From Natrinema gelatinilyticum (lineage in GTDB: Archaea > Halobacteriota > Halobacteria > Halobacteriales > Natrialbaceae): DNA of 64,000 bases. The DNA is taken from assembly GCF_024266705.1 (NCBI RefSeq), contig NZ_CP100756.1:2480001-2544000 (forward strand), written 5' to 3'. Positions 14,854-24,813 of the stretch are shown here, piece by piece. Below the pieces are notes generated by a model. The model searched no databases and was not told the origin of the DNA. It worked only from the letters and a program-made list of their open reading frames with translations. Position 1 is the first letter of the stretch, and the number at the start of each line of letters is the position of its first letter. Made by a program: the position numbers and the translations under genes.

Positions 14854-17220
14854 TCAGGACCGCGAGAACAGCCGGCGGAGACGAGAGGTAATGCCGAGGT
14901 CCTTTTTGGCCATGATGACCGTCCCGCCCGCCTCTCGCCCGACCGTCTCCGGAATCGCGCCGAACACGAGCTGTTGGAAGAGTCCTTCGCGAGTCGCACC
15001 GACGATCGTCGCGTCGTAGTCGCTCGAGGTATCGACGATCGTGTCGGCTACGTCCTCGCCCTCGACGAGTTGCGTTTCGAAGGAGACGTCCTCGAGTATC
15101 GTCCCGATTTCGTTCAGCGACGCCGATGCCAACTCACGATTCCGTTCGTTGTGGGGTTCGACGACCTGGAGGACGGTGATGGACGCGTCGGTCACGTGTG
15201 CGATGGCGCGTGCTACCTCGGTGGCGTATTTCGCGTGGGGCCCCCCGGCGACCGGGAGGAGAATCGAGTCGACGGACCCGTTGGTACCGATTCGTTCGAC
15301 GAGTACGTTACAGTCGGCTTCGCGAACCACGGTATCGACCGTCGATCCGACGACCACGTCACGGCGCCGAGCGGGTCTGCCGCGCCACCCCATCAAGATG
15401 GCGTCCGAGCCGTGCTGGGTCACGGTATGGAGGACCGCCTCGTCGACGTGGTGGCCGATCTTGACGATTCCGTTAACCGGAATATCAGCGTCACCGCCTC
15501 CGACGTCGACGTTCATCGCCTCGTTGATGATCGCACGCCGATCGTCGACCAGACCGTGGCCCTCCGTGAGCGGCGTCTGTTCGGGGAGGGCGACGACGGA
15601 CAGGACGAGTATTTCCCCGTTCTTGTCCGCGGCAATGTTCCTGGCCGTTCGCATGAGTTGTTCCGTGTGCTCGGGGTCTGCGATGGGAACGAGGATCTGG
15701 TATTCGCGATCCTCGGGGAAGATCTCCTCGACGACGGTCGGCGTCTCCTGTTCGATGGTTTCCTTGGTCGTGGTCCCGATAACCGTAACCCAGAGCGCGA
15801 CGCCGATGACTTCGGCGAGGAGTCCAAGCAGAAACGCCCCTGGCTCGACGTTGACCATGAGAATCAGGTTCGCGAGCACGGCGACGATCGGAACGTAGGG
15901 GACAGCCGGCACCTCGAAGCCACGATCGATTTTGGGATACTTCTGTCTGGATCTGACGATGGCAAAGTTCACGACGATGAGGCCGGTCAACAGCATGAAG
16001 TCCGCGAAGTGGGCGATGGCCTCGATACCCATATGGAACTCGAGGAACCCGGCGTGAATCGTCGTCGTCCCGAAGATCAGTTGCGGCAGGACGGTAAAGA
16101 AGAAGATGAAGAACGCGATCAATCCGCCGGTGAGCAGCACTGACCAGTACGGCGTGTTGAACGCCGGATGGAGGTCCTCGAAGCGTTCGGGCAAATGATC
16201 ACGACGGCTCATGGCCAGCTTCACGCGCGAGCCGGCCAGAACAGTCGCATTTGCCGCCGATAACATCGAGAACAGTGCGCCGACGATGATGACGTAGAAA
16301 CCGATGTTTCCGAGGTAAAACGACGCTGCGTATCCCATCGCGATTTCCCCATTTTCGGTGATATACGACTCTGCACCGGCGGTATCGGCTATCGTCGCGA
16401 CGGTTCCGATGAGGAACTCGAGATACTCGGGATTGTTGATCGCAAGCGTCACAACGAGGACGACGAGCGCGTACACGAAGGTTACGAACCCCATCGCAAA
16501 GAAGATGGCTCGAGGGACGTTCTGTCCCGGTTTCTCGATTTCTTCTGCGTTGGTCGCGATGGCCTCGAAACCGAAGAAGGTGATAAACACCAGCGCGCTG
16601 GTCAGGCCGATCTGACGGTATTTATCGGCGTTTTCCGCGAACGACGTTGCAATCGTCGCGGAGTCAAACGCCTGGAGGCCACCGAATAGAAAGACGAGAA
16701 TGAGCAAGACCTTCAACACGGTGACAACGATCTGGAATTGGCCGGACTCCTCGGTTCCCTTCAAATTCAGCCCGACCAGGAGGCCGAGGATGACGACTCC
16801 CGAGAGCCAGAACGGGAGCGCTTCGTTCAGGCCGGCGGAGAACAGGGGGACGATGAATCGATCGAACCAATCGGAAAACGAAGCGAGGTAGAACGCGGCC
16901 GACGCAGGGTACCCCAGAATCATCGACCAGCCGACGATATAGGTCAGATCCGAGTCGAACGTGTTCGAGACGTAGGCGTAGCCTCCACCGGATTCGGGGT
17001 AGATCGAGGCGAACTCGGCGTACGCGAAGGCGGTGAACGAGGCCACGATCGCCGCGATGATGAACGCGACGATTGCCATCGCTCCGATATTGCTGACCGC
17101 AAGACCCGAGAGAACGAAAATACCCGCCGCGATCATCGTTCCGACGCCGAGGGAAATTGCGCCAACGATCCCGATATCCCGGTCGAGTTCGGTCTCGATC
17201 GTCGAGGGACCTTCGTTCAT
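14854..17220 (-). CDS. APC-family amino acid permease with C-terminal Usp domains
   Basis: A 788-residue protein. The N-terminal part (about 20-490) has twelve or so membrane segments with the APC signature GVGTMIAAGIFVLSGLA and ESGGGYAYVSN, so it should import amino acids or related cations. The C-terminal 300 residues are two UspA-like domains, the first starting YQILVPIADPEHTEQL and the second with ILLPVAGGPHAKYA and TIVGATREGLFQQ, probably regulatory nucleotide-binding modules. The ATG at 17220 leaves a short cytosolic N-terminus. The substrate cannot be told from sequence. Confidence 0.92.
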   Translation of the reverse strand: MNEGPSTIETELDRDIGIVGAISLGVGTMIAAGIFVLSGLAVSNIGAMAIVAFIIAAIVASFTAFAYAEFASIYPESGGGYAYVSNTFDSDLTYIVGWSMILGYPASAAFYLASFSDWFDRFIVPLFSAGLNEALPFWLSGVVILGLLVGLNLKGTEESGQFQIVVTVLKVLLILVFLFGGLQAFDSATIATSFAENADKYRQIGLTSALVFITFFGFEAIATNAEEIEKPGQNVPRAIFFAMGFVTFVYALVVLVVTLAINNPEYLEFLIGTVATIADTAGAESYITENGEIAMGYAASFYLGNIGFYVIIVGALFSMLSAANATVLAGSRVKLAMSRRDHLPERFEDLHPAFNTPYWSVLLTGGLIAFFIFFFTVLPQLIFGTTTIHAGFLEFHMGIEAIAHFADFMLLTGLIVVNFAIVRSRQKYPKIDRGFEVPAVPYVPIVAVLANLILMVNVEPGAFLLGLLAEVIGVALWVTVIGTTTKETIEQETPTVVEEIFPEDREYQILVPIADPEHTEQLMRTARNIAADKNGEILVLSVVALPEQTPLTEGHGLVDDRRAIINEAMNVDVGGGDADIPVNGIVKIGHHVDEAVLHTVTQHGSDAILMGWRGRPARRRDVVVGSTVDTVVREADCNVLVERIGTNGSVDSILLPVAGGPHAKYATEVARAIAHVTDASITVLQVVEPHNERNRELASASLNEIGTILEDVSFETQLVEGEDVADTIVDTSSDYDATIVGATREGLFQQLVFGAIPETVGREAGGTVIMAKKDLGITSRLRRLFSRS

Positions 17221-17369
17221 TGAACCCGACGACTCACTCGGAAGATAAAAGCCATTCGACACGCAGAAAACTGTACACAGACTCGAACAGAGTGGCGATA
17301 TGGATGCGTAGCTGACTGGTCTGTGCCACCGCCCGTTCGACTACGGGCGATGGAGGCTCGTCCGTCCGA

Positions 17370-18347
17370 TCACGTCCATCGGTCCAGTCCGGTCTGCGTG
17401 ACGCTCTCTTCGATACGCTCGAAGCCGCGTTCGACTTCGTCGGCGTGGACGTCCCACTCTTCAGTGACGTAGGCCGTGGCAGCCTCGAGGTCCGGATCGA
17501 GGGACGTGTCGAATTCGTACTCGTCCGTTACGGTCGGATCACGAAACAGTTGGCGGATCCGGTCACCGTGCTCGATGTGCTCACCGCGGTCCTCGAGGAC
17601 GCTCCAGAGGTCGCCGTGTTCCGTGATCGCCGAAATCGCCGTCTTCGGGCCGATTCCCGTCACACCATCGTTGAAGTCCGTCCCGATGAGGATCGCCGCG
17701 TCGATCAACTGCTCCAAGGTGAGGTCGTGGTGATCGAGGGTGGCCTCTAGGTCCATCAGTTCGGGATCGCCTTTGCTCGTCAACTGGCGGAGGGTGAGGG
17801 GGGCGCCGAAGAGCAGGGCGTCGTAGTCCTCGGAGCCGACGTAGTCTGCGTCTCCTCGCTTGGCCATGTGGGCGGCCTGGGCTTCTCCCTCGGCCGGCGC
17901 TTCGACGATCGGTACGTCGAGCAGCCGAAGGACTTCCCGGCTGGTCTCCTGAATCGTCGGGGTCAGCCGCTGCGTTCGGGATTCGAGTTGGGCGATCGCA
18001 ATCTCGTCGCCTTCTTCGCGCGCGGTCTCGAGTTGCGCTTCGTAGCTGCGGCGTTGTTCGCGTCGGGATTCGATCTCGTCGGTCTTGAGTTCAGAGGGAC
18101 CACCGTCGAAGACCATCACCGGCGTGACGTCGTTTTCGAAGAACTTGGGCAGTCCCTGAACGATCCCGACGAGGTTCGCGACCTCGGTTCCGTCCGCGGT
18201 CGTGTATGCGTCGCTGTTGGTCCACTTGACCGTCGTTGTCAGGTAGCGATAGAGCCAGTTGTGTGCATCGACGGCGACGACGCCTTCGATGTCATCGAAC
18301 GGAATCTCTTCGATAACGGCGATATCCCGAAGTGCAGCGTTTCCCAT
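17370..18347 (-). CDS. fen: Flap endonuclease 1
   Basis: The 325-residue structure-specific nuclease removes 5' flaps during Okazaki fragment maturation and repair. The N-domain begins [10 protein letters not shown] and has [14 protein letters not shown] and VFDGG; the I-domain has [33 protein letters not shown] with the clustered acidic metal ligands, then [17 protein letters not shown] (helix-hairpin-helix). The C-terminus, QTGLDRW, fits a PCNA-interacting box (QxxLxxW). The ATG at 18347 matches the family start. Confidence 0.95.
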   Translation of the reverse strand: MGNAALRDIAVIEEIPFDDIEGVVAVDAHNWLYRYLTTTVKWTNSDAYTTADGTEVANLVGIVQGLPKFFENDVTPVMVFDGGPSELKTDEIESRREQRRSYEAQLETAREEGDEIAIAQLESRTQRLTPTIQETSREVLRLLDVPIVEAPAEGEAQAAHMAKRGDADYVGSEDYDALLFGAPLTLRQLTSKGDPELMDLEATLDHHDLTLEQLIDAAILIGTDFNDGVTGIGPKTAISAITEHGDLWSVLEDRGEHIEHGDRIRQLFRDPTVTDEYEFDTSLDPDLEAATAYVTEEWDVHADEVERGFERIEESVTQTGLDRWT

Positions 18348-18645
18348 TACCAACGTATTGGAACGACTGGGATTTGAATCGTTGGCTTTTCCGCTGGGAG
18401 AGCGATAGAGCGGTGGTACCCCGACGATCAATTTCGCGAAGACTGGTTTCGTCTTCGGTGGCTTCTCGGCCATCTCACTCGGGTGCGACAGGACGTGCCA
18501 CCGAACCACCACCGTATTCGTGCTTCGGGCGGCCACGTAGTGTGGTCCTGCGGTGCTACCTGCTAGCGAACGATGCGCGAAAATCGCGACTGGTCAGAAC
18601 TCGGGGCCAAACCCGACCTCCAGCGCGGTCGATCGGCGACGCCGA

Positions 18646-20571
18646 TCAGTCGTCGCCCGAGACAGCCGCACCGCCGCCACCGCTGACGCCCGTTCCGGGA
18701 CCGATGTCGATCCCGAGATCGTCGAGTTTCTCGTCGGGGACGACGCCGTCGACCCAACCACGGTGCTCGTAGTATTCCGCTTTCATCTCCTCGAGTTCGC
18801 AGTACTCGCCTTCGCTCGCGCCCTGGCCGCGGATGCCGTCCTCGAGGAAGCGGGCGGGTAGCGAGTCGTCAGCGCCGTCGAAGCCGTTAACGTTGTTGTA
18901 GTAGCGTTCCAGGTTGTAGACTCGTTCCCCGGCCTCGAGGAGTTCCTCTTCGGTGACGTCGAGTCCGGTCATCCCGTTGTACTGCATGACGTACTCTTCG
19001 ATGCCCTCGGCGAAGGCATTGAACTTGCAGATGTCGAAAGAGTCGCTGATGGCGTGGAGATCCTGGAACTGGGCGGTGAGTTCGCCTTTCCCTTCGTATT
19101 CGTAGGGGTCGACCTTCTCGGGAATGCCCAGAATTTCGGCGGCGGGTGTGTATCCCCGCAGGTGGCAGGCACCGCGATTCGAGGTGGCGTAGCCGATTCC
19201 CATGCCCTTCATGCAGCGAGGATCGTACGCCGCGATGGTCTGGCCTTTGACCGCAAGCGAGTTCTCGTGTGCATTTTTTCGGTCGGCGACTCGTCGCGGT
19301 CCCTCGGCCAGCAGACCGGCGAACTCGTCTTCGCGGCGGGCGATCCGCTCGATCATGTCGATCATCGTCTCGGTGTCGCCCCAGTCCAGTTCGCCGACGC
19401 CCTCGAGTTTGCCGTCCTCGGTCATCTCCATGGCCATCGCCATCATGTTGCCCGTGTCGATGGTGTCGACGCCCATGTCGTTACAGCGGTCGATCATGAG
19501 GGCGACGGCGTCGCGGTCGGTATGGCCGGAATTCGGACCCAGCGCGTACGCCGATTCGTACTCGTAGGACTCGGTGCGGACGTTCATCTCTTCGCCCTTG
19601 TGCATCGCCGTGACCTCGACTTCCTTCTTGCAGGCGACCGGACAGGAGTGACACGTTGGTTCGTCGACGAGGATGTTCTCGCGGACGTTTTCCCCGGAGA
19701 CGCGTTCGGCGTCGATGTCGACTCCTTCCGTCTCGCGCATGCTCTCGGTCGACGTGTACCGGCCGTTCTTGGTCGGGAGGCCGTCCATCTCCTCGCCGAT
19801 GTTCATCAGGACGTTCGTCCCGTACATCGAGAGTCCGCCCTCGTTTGGAGCGGTGACTTCGGACTCCTGGATGGCCTGCATCGCCTGTTGGTGGCCTTCC
19901 CTGAACGTCTCCGGGTCGGCCGGTTTGGGCATCTTCGTGGTCGACTTGACGACGACCGCCTTGAGATTCTTCGACCCCATCACACAGCCGGTGCCGCCAC
20001 GGCCCGAGGCGCGGTCGTCCTCGTTCATGATACAGGCGTACTTGACCCCGTTTTCGCCGCCGGGGCCGATCCCCATGATGCTCAGATTCTTCCCGTAAGA
20101 GCCCTCGACCTCTTCCTCGATCGTATCGCGGGTCTCGTGGAAGCCAGTCCCCCAGAGGTGGGAGGCGTCTCGGAGTTCGACCTCACCGTCTTCGACGACG
20201 GCGTACATCGGCTCGTCAGCCTGGCCCTCGAAGAGCAGGCCGTCGAAGCCAGCCCACTTGAGGCGGGCACCAGACCAGCCACCGTGATGGCTGTCGGTAA
20301 CGGTGCCTGTCAGTGGTGACTTCGTACAGACGGCGATCCGACCGCTCATCGTCACCTGGGTTCCCGACAACGGTCCGTTCATGAACGCGAGAAGGTTCTC
20401 GGGCTCGAGCGGATCGACCTCCGGCCCCTGATCGAAGACGTACTTTACTCCCAGGCCGCGCGCACCGATGTATTTCTTCGCGTCCTCCTCGTCGATCGAC
20501 TCGTACGCGACCGTTTCGTCCGAGAGGTCGATGCGAGCGACCCGATCCTGGAATCCTCCGAGTTCAGTCAT
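18646..20571 (-). CDS. Aldehyde ferredoxin oxidoreductase, tungsten type
   Basis: The 641-residue AOR-family enzyme oxidises aldehydes to acids with ferredoxin as acceptor, using a tungsten (or molybdenum) bis-pterin and one 4Fe-4S cluster. Early motifs YIGARGLGVKYVF, FMNGPLSGT and HHGGWSGARLKWAGFDGLLFEG are family hallmarks; cluster ligands are in CHSCPVAC and the distal Cys in CKFNAFA. The last 60 residues end in a Gly-rich tail. No molybdopterin genes are adjacent. The substrate (for example glyceraldehyde-3-phosphate) cannot be assigned. The preceding 18348-18645 shows no gene. Confidence 0.93.
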   Translation of the reverse strand: MTELGGFQDRVARIDLSDETVAYESIDEEDAKKYIGARGLGVKYVFDQGPEVDPLEPENLLAFMNGPLSGTQVTMSGRIAVCTKSPLTGTVTDSHHGGWSGARLKWAGFDGLLFEGQADEPMYAVVEDGEVELRDASHLWGTGFHETRDTIEEEVEGSYGKNLSIMGIGPGGENGVKYACIMNEDDRASGRGGTGCVMGSKNLKAVVVKSTTKMPKPADPETFREGHQQAMQAIQESEVTAPNEGGLSMYGTNVLMNIGEEMDGLPTKNGRYTSTESMRETEGVDIDAERVSGENVRENILVDEPTCHSCPVACKKEVEVTAMHKGEEMNVRTESYEYESAYALGPNSGHTDRDAVALMIDRCNDMGVDTIDTGNMMAMAMEMTEDGKLEGVGELDWGDTETMIDMIERIARREDEFAGLLAEGPRRVADRKNAHENSLAVKGQTIAAYDPRCMKGMGIGYATSNRGACHLRGYTPAAEILGIPEKVDPYEYEGKGELTAQFQDLHAISDSFDICKFNAFAEGIEEYVMQYNGMTGLDVTEEELLEAGERVYNLERYYNNVNGFDGADDSLPARFLEDGIRGQGASEGEYCELEEMKAEYYEHRGWVDGVVPDEKLDDLGIDIGPGTGVSGGGGAAVSGDD

Positions 20572-20952
20572 GGTAAACGCTAGCTGTTATCTACGGCGTC
20601 CAGCGTGTTAGGAGTTGACAATCAAACGTAACCGGATGCGGTTACGCCCTGGAGTGACGTTCCCTCGAGCGATTGCCGCAGCGAAGACCGAACGAAACGA
20701 GCGAATTCGTTCGACTGCTCTCGAGAGGTGCGCGTACTCGGACCCTCGACTGGCGGGCCGTACGGCTGGATCATTTCCGGTGCTGCGAACACCAGTGCGG
20801 ACGGCTCGCCAGCAGAACCGGGAACTGGCGTCCGAACCGGCACCGATACTGGCCGCACTTGCACCGGGACGGTCAACACCTACAACGAGCGTGACACCAT
20901 GAGAATCCCGCTAAATATATGAAGCGTGAAGTATGCCATGGAGTCACGCGTC
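20572..20952. other. Gap upstream of the aldehyde oxidoreductase
   Basis: A 381-bp stretch. Both strands have short open frames (for example plus-strand 20728-20922, Thr/Gly-rich), but none shows a recognisable family. The segment next to 20571 should carry the AOR promoter. Confidence 0.5.
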
Positions 20953-21141
20953 CTACAACAGTAAGGCGACCACCGCGAGGATGATGAAGATCAGGACGAA
21001 GATTCGCGCAATCTCCATCGAGATTCCGGCGACGCCGCGAGCACCGACTGCGGCGGCGACGATGGCGAGGATGAAGAATATGATCGCCCAGTACAGGAAT
21101 CCACCACCACCAATCTGAAGCGGCGTTGCAAAGGTGAGCAT
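20953..21141 (-). CDS. DUF1328 small membrane protein
   Basis: A 62-residue protein with two membrane helices. The core FLYWAIIFFILAIVAAAVGA, then GVAG, then a second helix ending LAVVALLL, matches the DUF1328/YtjA family, found widely in bacteria and haloarchaea with unknown function. The start is ATG at 21141; GTG at 21156 is an alternative. Confidence 0.85.
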   Translation of the reverse strand: MLTFATPLQIGGGGFLYWAIIFFILAIVAAAVGARGVAGISMEIARIFVLIFIILAVVALLL

Positions 21142-21251
21142 GTACTCGGCTCCCACGACCGATCACTTAAACGACGCGACCGTCCGCGACCGTTTGCGGG
21201 GATAAGTACGGACTACAGGCATCGACACGTGAATTTCATAGATACGAGGAG

Positions 21252-23138
21252 TCACATGTCACCGAAAAAGGCTCGGCACAGTTTCCCCTCGGCCGTCCGG
21301 AGATGCTCGTGGAACGTCGGGCGCGAAACCCCCATCGATTGGGCGAGTTCCTCGCCGGTCGTCGGCCGCGGCCACTCGAAGTAGCCACCGAGGTAGGCTC
21401 GCTGTAACGCGGCGAACTGACGGTCCGTCAGCGCTCCCTCGAGTCGGGCCGCGAACTCCTGGCGAGTCTCGCGCTCGCGCTCGCGTTGCTGGAACGAGAC
21501 GACGTCGGTTCCCGGATAGCGGTCCTCGACGGCTTCGACGACCGAGCGGACGTTCGCCGAGCGGGGAATCTCGAGGGTGACGCGGGCCCGACCGTCTCCG
21601 CTCTCGATCGCCTGCGTGCGAACCCCGCGCTCGGAGAGCCAGTCGACGAGGTCCTCAGTCCCGATTAGTTCGATGAGACACTCGTCGTCGCGCTCGACGA
21701 CGACGCGGCAATCGACGTCCGAGAGTTCCGTCGCGGCGGCGGTGAGGTCGTCGGCGCTCGCACCGGTTGCGGTGAACAGCGACGCCGTTTCGTCGTCGGT
21801 GTGGTGTACCGAACGGCGATAGTCGAGTCGACAGTCGGCCGCTGCTGAGAGGGCGACGGGTGCGAGTGACCGATCCGTGAGCTCGAGTTCGACGGCGACG
21901 ACGGCGTCGGTCGCGAGGACGCGACTGGTCTCTCGCGCGTTGATTCCGCTCGCGACTGCACGTGCGAGCGCGGAGAGGATCACCCGTTCTCGGTCGTCGA
22001 CGGTTCGATCCCGGTCCGTCAGAACGGTCAAGACGCCGTATTCGATACCATTGTACGACAGTGGAAACGCAGCGCGGGCCGTTCCGTCGGCCGTATCGAC
22101 GGCGGGATCGGTCGTCGCGAGCGTCTCGGCGGCGGGATGGTCGGGATCGGTCGTGATGCCGTCACTCTCGGGTTCGATTCCCGCACTCGAACGGACCTCG
22201 ATCGTCCCGGTCGCGGGGTTCCGTTCGCCGATCCAGGCCCCCTCGTAACCGTCCTCTTCAGCAATTCTCGTACAGACCTCATCTTCGAGTTCGGAGCGGT
22301 CGGTCGAGCCCGCGACGACGGCCGTCACGTCCTGGATTAACCCCTCAACGCGCTCGAGGATGTACTCCAGTTCCGTCGTTCGGCGCTCGAGCGCGAGTTC
22401 GGCCTCTTTGCGGGCGGTGATGTCGTTCTGGAAGCCGACGTAGTTGGTCACGCTGTCGTCCTCGTTGCGAACGGGGGCGATCGTCACCTCGTTCCAGAAC
22501 TCGGTGCCGTTCTTTCGGTAGTTCTTCAGTTCGACGGTGACGGGCCGTTCGTCGTCGATCGCAGCCGCCATCTCGGCGATCGCATCCTCGTTGGAGTCGT
22601 CTCCCTGTAGAAACCGACAGTTTCGGCCGACGACCTCGTCGAATCCGTAGCCGGTGATCGTCTCGTACGCCTCGTTGATGTAGACTAACGGATTGTCTTC
22701 GCGATCGGGATCGGAGATAGTGATACCGACCGGCGCCGCTTCGAGCGCACGGTCTTTCACCAGCCGATCGCTCGCGCCGGATGGTGAACCACCGGCCCCG
22801 TCGGTGTCGGTCGCTCCCCGATCGAACGTGATCGTCGCCCCGTCGGCCCCGCGGTGGATCCGTGCGCTGCCCTCCTCTCCCTCCAGGTCGACCCGACGGG
22901 CAGTTCCCACCGTGGTCTCGTTGATGGCCGTCGCCAGTCGGGTCCATCGCGCACCCAGCGCGGTCGCCGCGTCTCGGTCGGCGTCACCGAGTTCGAAGGC
23001 GTCCCTGGCAGCCTCGTTGGCGAACGTAATCGTCCCATCGGCGACTGCTACCACCGGATCGACGACGTACTCGAGAGCACGCGCCGCACCGGGAGCGTCA
23101 CCGACGTCGCCACCGTGTTTCGCGTCGACGTCGTCCAT
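21252..23138 (-). CDS. LOV-PAS-GAF Bat-type transcription regulator (HTH-10)
   Basis: The 628-residue protein has, in order: an N-terminal PAS-like region, a PAS/LOV domain (about 125-245), a GAF domain (about 255-400), a Bat-specific domain and a C-terminal HTH-10 (ALTDRQFAALQRAYLGGYFEWPRPTTGEELAQ...). The PAS has the full LOV flavin motif GRNCRFLQ with Cys174, plus NYRKNGTEFWNE and YVGFQNDITARK, so it may sense blue light through an FMN-cysteinyl adduct. Bat proteins control bacterio-opsin and other light- or redox-responsive genes. ATG at 23138 chosen; GTG at 23180 is possible. It is divergent from a zinc-finger gene. Confidence 0.93.
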   Translation of the reverse strand: MDDVDAKHGGDVGDAPGAARALEYVVDPVVAVADGTITFANEAARDAFELGDADRDAATALGARWTRLATAINETTVGTARRVDLEGEEGSARIHRGADGATITFDRGATDTDGAGGSPSGASDRLVKDRALEAAPVGITISDPDREDNPLVYINEAYETITGYGFDEVVGRNCRFLQGDDSNEDAIAEMAAAIDDERPVTVELKNYRKNGTEFWNEVTIAPVRNEDDSVTNYVGFQNDITARKEAELALERRTTELEYILERVEGLIQDVTAVVAGSTDRSELEDEVCTRIAEEDGYEGAWIGERNPATGTIEVRSSAGIEPESDGITTDPDHPAAETLATTDPAVDTADGTARAAFPLSYNGIEYGVLTVLTDRDRTVDDRERVILSALARAVASGINARETSRVLATDAVVAVELELTDRSLAPVALSAAADCRLDYRRSVHHTDDETASLFTATGASADDLTAAATELSDVDCRVVVERDDECLIELIGTEDLVDWLSERGVRTQAIESGDGRARVTLEIPRSANVRSVVEAVEDRYPGTDVVSFQQRERERETRQEFAARLEGALTDRQFAALQRAYLGGYFEWPRPTTGEELAQSMGVSRPTFHEHLRTAEGKLCRAFFGDM

Positions 23139-23245
23139 AGTCTCCGCTACGGTGTGACGACTTAGATTCGTTGTGATCACTCGACAGGGGGACGTGTCGA
23201 CGTGAAGGCTAGAATGTTATGTGTTATCACGTCATATTATGTCAT

Positions 23246-23437
23246 ATGTCGGTTCACCGATCACCATTCGAGCGTCTCCGCGAAAAGTTCGACGACTCGG
23301 AACTCCGCTGTCCGGCGTGTGGCTACGTCGATACCGAAGGCGGTTGGCGCGTCACCACCTCGGGGGGACGAGTCCGGTATCAGTTCGTCTGTCCGTCCTG
23401 CGACGCGGTCGAGACCAGGGAACTCCGTCTCGAGTAG
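23246..23437 (+). CDS. Micro zinc-finger protein (HVO_0649-like)
   Basis: A 63-residue protein, MSVHRSPFERLREKFDDSEL, then CPACGYVDTEGGW and CPSCDAVETRELRL, giving two CPxC knuckles. The pattern resembles the haloarchaeal HVO_0649 zinc-finger family; this is from memory. The 107-bp region shared with the divergent LOV regulator has AT-rich direct repeats (GTCATAT twice near 23231-23247), the second reaching the start codon, so autoregulation or cross-regulation is possible. Confidence 0.85.
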   Translation: MSVHRSPFERLREKFDDSELRCPACGYVDTEGGWRVTTSGGRVRYQFVCPSCDAVETRELRLE

Positions 23438-23737
23438 CCGGAACGAAGGCCGGATCGGATCCGGTAGCGACCTCTCTTGGGATACGTTCGTGATTTCTAC
23501 CGCGTCCAAATGCCCTTTCGAGTGACAACCGGAGGTTTCGATGCGGGACAGCGGACACGCGGTCGCCGGGAGGAGGAGAACTGATCGGTCTCAGGGCGGA
23601 ATCGACTCTGCTTTCAGCACCGATCGATCGACGGTCTCGAAACCGGATCGCGCAGTCGACTCAACGGTCGTTTTCCGCCCGATAATATCGAAACAGTCGT
23701 CCTGTTTTAGCCCAGGAACTGCTGTACGTCGGGTCGT
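23438..23737. other. Gap before the exported repeat protein
   Basis: I see no gene in these 300 bases. The GATAATATCGAAA patch near 23680-23692 may be the promoter of the gene at 23738. Confidence 0.45.
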
Positions 23738-24760
23738 ATGGTTTCACGACCAGGATCGACCAGTGTCGCATTCGTCGCGCTGTTAGTCGTACTCTCGGGG
23801 GGTCCCGCCCTCGCTGGTGCGGCACCGCCCGCGGACGGCGACACCGGAGACATGAGCGCATCGCAACCCAGTGCAACACTCACGAACGTACAGGTCGGCA
23901 CGCTCGAACTCGATAATCTCACCATCGAGAACGCCACGATCGAGCAGCTCACGGTCCAGCAGTTGGACGTGCAGGCTGACGAAGAAGTTCAGCAGCAACT
24001 GAACGAAACCGACGGAAATCAGACCGCAGGAAACGAATCGGCTGGCAATCAGACGGCTCAACCGGTGATCATCTCGAACGTCGCTTTCGACTCGCTGTCG
24101 CTCGAGAACGTCTCGCTCGAGGAACTCGACGGCGGTGCGAACGAGACGGACGGGAGCAACGAAACCGGCGTTGCTAACGAGACCGGGACAGGTCTCCAGC
24201 AGGTAGTCGACGAGAACGCGAGCAACGTCACGGTACAGAACATGACGATCGAGAATATGACCACCGATCGACTGACTATCGAGGACCTGACCGTCGAAGA
24301 AGGCGGCGACGGTGGTGGTATCCTCTCCGACATCGCTGACTTCATTGGCGGCCTGTTCGGCGGCGATGGCGCCGACGACGGAAACCAGACCAACGCCACC
24401 GCGACCGACGGACCCGAAACCGAACAGGAGATCGAGTCGCTGACCATCGAAGAGTTCGACGTCGACGAGATCACGTTCGAATCCATGACCGTCGGTACCC
24501 TCGAGAGTCGTCAGGACGGAAACGCGACAGCAGCGAACGAGGCCGGCGGAAACACGACGCAGAATCAGACCACCGCGGATGCCAACGAGACAGCGATGGG
24601 CGAGACCGTCTCCTCGGTCTCCGCGAGTTCGATGACCGTCGAAAACAGCTCCGTCGACACGCTCACCCTTGGCGAAACCCAGGGACTCGAGCAAGCGCTG
24701 CAGCAGCAAGCCGTCGGTGCCGTGAACGAGACAGACGGCGGCGCGAACGAAACGGGCTGA
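23738..24760 (+). CDS. Exported repetitive protein rich in N-glycosylation sites
   Basis: A 340-residue protein with a Sec-type signal peptide (VAFVALLVVLSGGPALAGAA, about 10-29). The mature chain is built from short repeats of the type LTNVQVGTLELDNLTIENAT, ISNVAFDSLSLENVSLEEL, NVTVQNMTIENMTTDRLTI and SLTIEEFDVDEITFESMTV. The alternating hydrophobic five-residue pattern suggests a right-handed beta-solenoid. Between repeats lie Asn/Thr/Gly-rich linkers with many NxT/NxS sequons (NET, NQT, NVT). A Gly-rich segment at about 188-215 splits the repeats. It is probably at the cell surface; no anchor (PGF or transmembrane helix) is visible at the C-terminus. Confidence 0.8.
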   Translation: MVSRPGSTSVAFVALLVVLSGGPALAGAAPPADGDTGDMSASQPSATLTNVQVGTLELDNLTIENATIEQLTVQQLDVQADEEVQQQLNETDGNQTAGNESAGNQTAQPVIISNVAFDSLSLENVSLEELDGGANETDGSNETGVANETGTGLQQVVDENASNVTVQNMTIENMTTDRLTIEDLTVEEGGDGGGILSDIADFIGGLFGGDGADDGNQTNATATDGPETEQEIESLTIEEFDVDEITFESMTVGTLESRQDGNATAANEAGGNTTQNQTTADANETAMGETVSSVSASSMTVENSSVDTLTLGETQGLEQALQQQAVGAVNETDGGANETG

Positions 24761-24813
24761 CGATTCGAACGGAACCGTTGCTCGTCGTCACTGCATCTCG
24801 AGCCGTCGGACGG

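Noticed and set aside
20728..20922. Thr/Gly-rich 64-residue plus-strand frame upstream of the DUF1328 gene
   Set aside because: Low complexity, no family, and the other strand is open as well.
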